Source: Bacillus sp. FJAT-27445 (GTDB lineage Bacteria > Bacillota > Bacilli > Bacillales > Cytobacillaceae). Taken from it: 64,000 nt of DNA. The notes beneath the pieces are model-generated. The model was not told the origin of the DNA and did no database searches. It saw nothing but the letters and a program-made list of their open reading frames with translations. The stretch spans positions 36,336 to 100,335 of the forward strand of contig NZ_LMTI01000008.1 of NCBI RefSeq assembly GCF_001510665.1, in the 5' to 3' direction. Of this stretch, positions 59,066 through 64,000 are shown piece by piece. Both the position numbers and the translations under genes were made by a program. Position 1 is the stretch's first letter. Every line of letters begins with the position of its first letter.

Positions 59066-62000
59066 ATGAAGGTGTTCAGCAAGAAAAGAGTTACAGCATG
59101 GATATTAATGACAGTGCTGATTCTTTCTACTTTTGGTGGACTAAGCAGTCCAGCTGCAGCCAATGAACTAGTAGAAAACAGTCAGTCAAAATCGATGTCA
59201 AATGTGCAATTTGATTTAGAATCAGCAGTCTCGCTCAACAACACACCACAGCAAATTACACAACAAACAGCTGTAGTATCCTTCCCGCAAAAATTGACGG
59301 ACTGGATATTGGATAAAGAAACAGGCATGATTTATGCAATATCTGACTCAACAAACAAGCTGTACTTTATGGACAAACAAACATTGGGAGTCACGAAAGA
59401 AATCCAACTTAGTGGCGCGCCGACAGATATGTATAAGTTTGAAAACAAACTTTATATATCACAAGAAAATAATTTGATTCAATCGGTTGATTTAACAACG
59501 AAATCATTGGATGAGCAATATTCGACCAACATTAAACCTACAGACGTGGCTGTATCATCCACACACATTTTTTTCGCTTCGGATTCGTATGTTTATTCGA
59601 TTGACCGTACGACAAAAGCTTATAAATTTTACGACAATATTCGAATGAGTTGGTATGTGGATATTCAGGTTGGCAGTGATAATCGTACACTCTATTTGGC
59701 TGATAGAGTTTCGTCATCAAGCAAATTCTATTCATACGATAGTGTTGAGAAAAAAATGATTAGTGTTGCCAACAATGGTTTCCGAAGTCCTTCCGGGGAA
59801 ATTATCTTAGACGACACGAGTGTCTACTTTGCTGGTTATCGAATGAATAAAAATGACTTGTCGGATTTCTTGGGTGAGTATCAATGGCTAGTGGGATATC
59901 CTTCCTATGAGGCGATAAAAATCTTGAGTGTTAGCAGCAATTATGTTTTAACAGCTCAAGGTATTTATGATAAAAATACCTCCCTTGATCTGGCGACACT
60001 ACCCTTTGAGCCAACTCAAGGCATCTTGGATGAAGATGGCTCAGTGTACCTTTTCAAATCAGAAGCTTCAGCTGCAAGCAATAAAATCTATCGGTACGCC
60101 ATTACGGTAAATCCACTTCCACAGGTTCAAATGAAAAAACAAGGTAATACGTTAGAAAGCAATTTTACCATTACGGACTGGGCAACGACTGAAGAGACGC
60201 CATACATTTACGCCATCTCCGAAAAAGCCAATGCGTTAACGGTTATCAGAAAAAGTGATTTCAGCCCTATTAAAAGCGTTTGGATTGGCTCCCGCCCAGT
60301 GGATGTCGAAATCAATAATGGGAAGGTGTATGTTGCCTTAAAAGGAGAATCCTATATAGCCCAGTTCAATATTGCCGATACCGAGAAATCTAATATGGGC
60401 ATTGAAAAGCGATTAGTCAAGGGACTTCCGATCAAAATAGAACCGTATAAGGGGAAGGTTTTTTACACTATTTACGGTGAAGGGCGTAAAATAAGAGTTT
60501 TAACCGAAAGGAACGAGCACAGTGAACTGCCAGTTGATAGCAATTATTATGATTTAGATGCAAAGGAAGAAGCGTTGTATGTCATTGGATCGATCGACCA
60601 CAAGAAAATTGATGCCAACACACACAGCACCATATTATCTGGCAATTATCACATCGTTGTATCTGATGAAAGAGATGACCTCATAAAAGAGGGTGACTTC
60701 CTTTACTTTGGCGATAGGAGATTAAGCGCATCCGATTTATCAACGTTAAACGGGACATTTCCAGAAAAAATTCTCTATGCCAAGGATGAACTTGTCTTCG
60801 GCAGCAGGGCCGTATACGACCGCAATACTTTTTCAAAAATCATCGACTTGCCATCGGTTATTTCCAAAGCGTATGTAGCGGATGATCAATCCATCATCGT
60901 TTCATCGGAGAAAAAGTTAATTAAGTATGCAAACCTTGACGAAGCCGACAGCAATAACATCACTCCCATCTATTCTGTATTTATAGATACCGATGACCGG
61001 GAAGGATGGGTAAGCGGATATTTATACATCGTTCCAAGGGAAACTTCCCAGGCAATTGAATCTTATAATGTCTATTTTACTGATTCCTTAAGGAATAAAT
61101 TTGTAAAACTTAATATGGTTTTAGAATCACAAAAGAATGGAGTATTAATTTATAAACTACAGGGAAGGTATTCGATTTCTGATTCGCCTCTACTTGGCAT
61201 CTATCCAGTTTTACCAGGCGGGATTGAGCATGATCAATTTTCCACCACTGAGGTTTGGGACTTACCAACTTATTTGGCAAGAGACATTCGTTTAACCAAT
61301 ACTGAATTCACTGAAAATGGATTTTCAGGAACCGTAACATGGGAAAAAGCGATAAAACAACCAGCAAACACTGCCTATCTAATCTACTTCATGGATAAGG
61401 AAGGCCCTGTCGGAGACCCGATTGAATTCGTTACAGCGGATCAACTATCCTATTCGGTAAACATAAATAATGTACCAATTCCAGATGGAACGATTGGACT
61501 TGCAATTACATTAATAACATCTAATGGCTACGTGCCTCCTTTCATCACAGGTGCTATTTTTGATGAGTTGAAAAGTCCAGCACCACTCCCTGAAAACATC
61601 ATCATTACGAATAATCAATCATCAAACGATACAGTAGGTGTCAAAGGACTTACCGCAGGTGATACCATTCGTGTCTATAATGAAGCTGAGACGGCCCTTT
61701 TAGGCGAAGGAACGGTCGCAGCTGGCCAAACTTCAGTAACAATCTCGATTCCGAATATTGGATCGCCTGGCCAGAAGGTAAGCGTGACCCGCGAAACGAT
61801 CGAATTATATGAAAGTGCTGGAACATTGGTTGTCATTCCTGAAACAGCAGCACCACCAGTGGTGACGCCGCCGCCTGTGGTAACGCCGCCGCCAGCAGTA
61901 ACGCCGCCTCCTGCCGCAACACCGCCACCGGCACCAGCGCCTGCGCCGAAGGGCCATACCATCACCGCGACTGCGGGTACGCATGGAACAATTAGCCCTA

Positions 62001-63181
62001 ATGGCAGCGTTGCAGTTGTTGAGGGAGCAAACCAGACGTTTACGATTACACCCGAAAAAGGGTATGAGATTGATAAGCTGCTAATTGACGGAATAGATGT
62101 ATCGGCAACAAGCAATAGTTACACGTTTACGAATGTAAAGAGTAATCATACAATCAGCGTCACGTTTAAAGCAGCAAAAGATGTAACTACGCCATTAGAA
62201 CTTTTTGTGGATGAAGTGACAAATACAGGAACAACCATTACAGGCACAACTGAACCACGTGCCAAAGTAACGGCTAAGGTTGGGACTAAGGTCATCGGCG
62301 AAACGGTTGCGAGTAATTCCGGACAATTCCAAATCAAAATTGCCAAGCAAGCTGCTGGAACGACAATAGTTGTAACCGCCACAGATGACACAAATAATGC
62401 AAGTGAACCCATTGAAGTAATCGTGACGGATGTAACTCCTCCCGCGGCACCTCAAGTGAATGAAGTGAAAGATTCATCCGGGACGGTTACAGGGAAAGCA
62501 GAAGCCGGATCCACTGTGACAGTATCTGTAGGCTCTAAGGCAATTGGAAAAGGAACTGCTGATAAAAACGGGAACTTCACCATCAAGATACCAACACAAA
62601 AAGCAGGTACAGTCTTAAAGATTGTGGCAACGGATGGGTCAAACAATACTAGCAAACCAACCAGCATCACTGTAGTTGATAAAACGCCGCCGGCAAAACC
62701 TACTGTAAACACTGTAACTTCAACGTCTGTTAAAGTAACAGGAAAAGCAGAGGCAGGCTCGACTGTAACAGTATCTGTCGGCTCTAAGGTAATCGGAAAA
62801 GGAACGGCTGATAAAAACGGAAACTTCACCGTCAAGATTCCAACACAAAAAGCAGGTACAGTCTTAAAGGTTGTGGCAACGGATCGTGCAAAAAATACTA
62901 GCACCCAAACTAGTATCACGGTAGTCGATAAAACGCCACCGGCAAAACCTACTGTAAACACCGTGGCTTCAACTTCAAGTAAAGTAACAGGAAAAGCAGA
63001 AGCTGGTTCAACTGTTATTGTGAAGGTTGGCAGCAAAGTAATTGGTACAGCAACAGCAGGAAAAGATGGAGCGTTTAGTGTGAAAATTCCTAAGCAAAAG
63101 GTTAAAGCCGTATTAACTGTTAGTGCCAAGGATAAAAGCGGCAATGAAAGTGTTGCGGTAAAGGTAACGGTAAAGAAATAG
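59066..63181 (+). CDS. Large secreted repeat protein: propeller-like, InlB-type and Ig-like domains (1371 aa)
   Basis: ATG at 59066 with GGGGG nine bases upstream. A Sec signal peptide ends near 'SSPAAAN'. The N-terminal 330 residues and residues 340-640 contain YVTN/propeller-like blades ('DWILDKETGMIYAISDSTNKLYFMDKQ', 'WLYVIGSIDHKKI'-type repeats). A middle beta-sandwich region follows, then a PPPVVTPPPVVT-type Pro linker (about 928-962), an InlB B-repeat-like domain ('GHTITATAGTHGTISPNGSV', about 965-1035) and four Ig-like (Big) repeats to the end. It has no LPXTG or SLH anchor in view, so it is probably secreted or loosely wall-bound through the repeats. Adhesion is the best guess. Confidence 0.8.
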   Translation: MKVFSKKRVTAWILMTVLILSTFGGLSSPAAANELVENSQSKSMSNVQFDLESAVSLNNTPQQITQQTAVVSFPQKLTDWILDKETGMIYAISDSTNKLYFMDKQTLGVTKEIQLSGAPTDMYKFENKLYISQENNLIQSVDLTTKSLDEQYSTNIKPTDVAVSSTHIFFASDSYVYSIDRTTKAYKFYDNIRMSWYVDIQVGSDNRTLYLADRVSSSSKFYSYDSVEKKMISVANNGFRSPSGEIILDDTSVYFAGYRMNKNDLSDFLGEYQWLVGYPSYEAIKILSVSSNYVLTAQGIYDKNTSLDLATLPFEPTQGILDEDGSVYLFKSEASAASNKIYRYAITVNPLPQVQMKKQGNTLESNFTITDWATTEETPYIYAISEKANALTVIRKSDFSPIKSVWIGSRPVDVEINNGKVYVALKGESYIAQFNIADTEKSNMGIEKRLVKGLPIKIEPYKGKVFYTIYGEGRKIRVLTERNEHSELPVDSNYYDLDAKEEALYVIGSIDHKKIDANTHSTILSGNYHIVVSDERDDLIKEGDFLYFGDRRLSASDLSTLNGTFPEKILYAKDELVFGSRAVYDRNTFSKIIDLPSVISKAYVADDQSIIVSSEKKLIKYANLDEADSNNITPIYSVFIDTDDREGWVSGYLYIVPRETSQAIESYNVYFTDSLRNKFVKLNMVLESQKNGVLIYKLQGRYSISDSPLLGIYPVLPGGIEHDQFSTTEVWDLPTYLARDIRLTNTEFTENGFSGTVTWEKAIKQPANTAYLIYFMDKEGPVGDPIEFVTADQLSYSVNINNVPIPDGTIGLAITLITSNGYVPPFITGAIFDELKSPAPLPENIIITNNQSSNDTVGVKGLTAGDTIRVYNEAETALLGEGTVAAGQTSVTISIPNIGSPGQKVSVTRETIELYESAGTLVVIPETAAPPVVTPPPVVTPPPAVTPPPAATPPPAPAPAPKGHTITATAGTHGTISPNGSVAVVEGANQTFTITPEKGYEIDKLLIDGIDVSATSNSYTFTNVKSNHTISVTFKAAKDVTTPLELFVDEVTNTGTTITGTTEPRAKVTAKVGTKVIGETVASNSGQFQIKIAKQAAGTTIVVTATDDTNNASEPIEVIVTDVTPPAAPQVNEVKDSSGTVTGKAEAGSTVTVSVGSKAIGKGTADKNGNFTIKIPTQKAGTVLKIVATDGSNNTSKPTSITVVDKTPPAKPTVNTVTSTSVKVTGKAEAGSTVTVSVGSKVIGKGTADKNGNFTVKIPTQKAGTVLKVVATDRAKNTSTQTSITVVDKTPPAKPTVNTVASTSSKVTGKAEAGSTVIVKVGSKVIGTATAGKDGAFSVKIPKQKVKAVLTVSAKDKSGNESVAVKVTVKK
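62190..63178 (+). repeat. Four tandem Ig-like coding repeats of about 82 codons
   Basis: Repeats begin near 62190, 62446, 62688 and 62938. Shared core: 'VTGKAEAGSTVTV', 'VGSK.IG.G.ADK.G.F.VKIP.QKAGT', 'DKTPPAKPTVNT'. Repeats 2 and 3 are nearly identical at DNA level (e.g. GGAAAAGGAAC(T/G)GCTGATAAA), so recent duplication is likely. Repeat 1 is the most diverged. Confidence 0.85.
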
Positions 63182-63191
63182 AGTTGTTGTG

Positions 63192-63213
63192 AGGCTGTCC
63201 TTTTGGGACAGTC
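63192..63213 (+). terminator. Terminator of the surface-protein gene
   Basis: GGCTGTCC/GGACAGTC stem then TTTCC, 11 bp past the stop. Confidence 0.7.
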
Positions 63214-63256
63214 TTTCCTATGATAAGCTTATCTGTCTTAAGTAAGAATCTAAACT

Positions 63257-63300
63257 AGCCAAATATAAACAAGTTTACAACTTGTATATATTTGGCTTTT
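63257..63300. terminator. Second, long hairpin after the surface-protein gene
   Basis: AGCCAAATATA..AACAAGTT/AACTTG..TATATTTGGCT followed by TTTTAC. The rest of 63301-63490 shows no gene. Confidence 0.6.
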
Positions 63301-63499
63301 ACTCTTTTATGAAAAGGTTCAACGTAACTATTATTTATGGATTCTTATTACTCAAGTAAAAATTTGCTAGTATGTTTATATAGATTACACTGTTTTACCA
63401 AAAAAGGTTATTGATGATAATTCGTTATGCGATAGATTTACTAATTTTATTGTCATGATAGTATAGATGGCGTTTTTCAGGTGCATTATTCCATTTTCC

Positions 63500-63530
63500 G
63501 AAACTTTTTTAAATAGAATGAACGAACGAT
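63500..63530 (+). promoter_or_regulatory. Possible ECF-type promoter
   Basis: GAAACTTTTTT, about 18 bases, CGAACGA. It resembles the GAAC-N16/17-CG(T/A) form of sigma-V/M-like factors, 40 bp before the sigma gene; the -10 part is a weak match. Confidence 0.3.
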
Positions 63531-63567
63531 TGGACTAGTGCATCTAATTAGTAAAGGAGGCATGGAG

Positions 63568-64000
63568 ATGGAAGAAATCGAACTTGCCAGACAAGCGATT
63601 AATGGAAATGAAGCTGCTCAACTTCAGCTTTTAAATCTATATAAAGAGCCTATGTATCGAATTGCTTATAGCTACATGCGAAATGAACATGATGCAAATG
63701 ATGCTCTGCAAGAAATGACGTATCAATGCTTGAAAAACATTCATAAAGTTCAGAAGCCCCTGTATTTAAAAACTTGGCTCGTGCGCATTGTTATTAATAC
63801 ATGTTTAATGATGAAGCGGCAGAGAAAGCGAGATTTCGTAACGAATGACTTTCATGAAGAGTCTCAGCATATGGCAGAGCTATTTGAACTAAACGATTTC
63901 ATATCAAAACTGCCCATTGAACAGCAGGAGCTTGTTCATTTGAAGTACTTTAAAGATTTAAAGAATAGTGAAATCGCAACGCTACTAAATGTTCCTGAGG
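63568..64000 (+). CDS. ECF-type RNA polymerase sigma factor, 3' end outside the window
   Basis: ATG at 63568 with AAAGGAGG seven bases upstream; 144 codons are in view. Region 2: 'LYKEPMYRIAYSYMRNEHDANDALQEMTYQCLKN' and 'PLYLKTWLVRIVINTCLMMKRQRKR'. Region 4 begins 'ISKLPIEQQELVHLKYFKDLKNSEIATLLNVPE'. It resembles sigma-V/sigma-I-adjacent ECF factors of Bacillus (SigV-like), usually followed by an anti-sigma gene, which would lie beyond the window. The preceding ATG at 63562 is too close to the ribosome binding site. Confidence 0.88.
   Translation, partial: MEEIELARQAINGNEAAQLQLLNLYKEPMYRIAYSYMRNEHDANDALQEMTYQCLKNIHKVQKPLYLKTWLVRIVINTCLMMKRQRKRDFVTNDFHEESQHMAELFELNDFISKLPIEQQELVHLKYFKDLKNSEIATLLNVPE

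Noticed and set aside
59008..59163. Longer minus-strand ORF reaching from 58780 into the surface-protein gene
   Set aside because: It would overlap the signal-peptide codons and ribosome binding site of the clearly real plus-strand gene.
61675..63144. Several long minus-strand ORFs (Val/Ala/Gly/Pro-rich)
   Set aside because: They are antisense shadows of the Ig-like and Pro-rich repeats of the surface protein.

Overview
The window looks like chromosomal DNA of a low-GC, endospore-forming type Firmicute (Bacillaceae, Bacillus sensu lato). The grounds are AGGAGG-type ribosome binding sites with frequent GTG/TTG starts, sigma-A promoters, a T-box leader before an isoleucyl-tRNA synthetase gene, ECF sigma factors with Bacillus-type promoters, and small families I know mainly from Bacillus (DUF3934, DUF3916, YcxB, DinB). 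I cannot name the species. I see no rRNA, tRNA, prophage, insertion sequence or CRISPR array.

Layout. 1-22 kb: mostly minus-strand accessory genes in ones and twos (GNAT, DinB, MarR plus FMN reductase, NUDIX, lipoproteins, YciI, alpha/beta hydrolase, phosphoesterase, amidase), with a secreted-side HExxH peptidase and a cold-shock gene on the plus strand. 22.4-26 kb: a sigma-A promoter, T-box riboswitch and type 2 (eukaryote-like) ileS. 26-28.5 kb: an ECF sigma factor, a PadR-like regulator and a SEDS (FtsW/RodA) protein, with an ECF-type promoter in front. 28.5-42 kb: small single-gene units, nearly all on the minus strand and separated by a recurring imperfect palindrome, interrupted by an ECF41 sigma factor with its FAD oxidoreductase partner. 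42-49.3 kb: a pseudouridine/nucleoside salvage cluster (psuK, psuG, CNT transporter, nucleoside hydrolase), an EamA exporter and a divergent HTH-PfkB paralogue. 49.3-50.4 kb: a tandem array of about 22 units of 52 bp. 50.5-58.7 kb: MDR oxidoreductases, hypothetical proteins, a SET-domain protein, RtcB, NUDIX and a Crp/Fnr regulator. 59-63.2 kb: a 1371-residue secreted protein with propeller-like, InlB-type and Ig-like repeats. The window ends inside another ECF sigma factor gene.

The most unusual content is not coding. First, a family of hairpin elements, present as more than ten copies, lies at the 3' ends of minus-strand genes; their stems differ in sequence but stay complementary, and the outer boxes of the best copy pair as ATTCAAC/GTTGAAT. 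Second, a 52-bp repeat family whose first unit is the intrinsic terminator of the HTH-PfkB gene has expanded into a long array; a second two-unit locus lies in the opposite orientation near 15.7 kb. Third, there are many decayed genes, including a phosphotransferase with a one-base frameshift at a perfect 14-bp palindrome and a methyltransferase cut off at a hairpin.

All calls rest on reading the sequence and on recalled family knowledge; no database search was possible.
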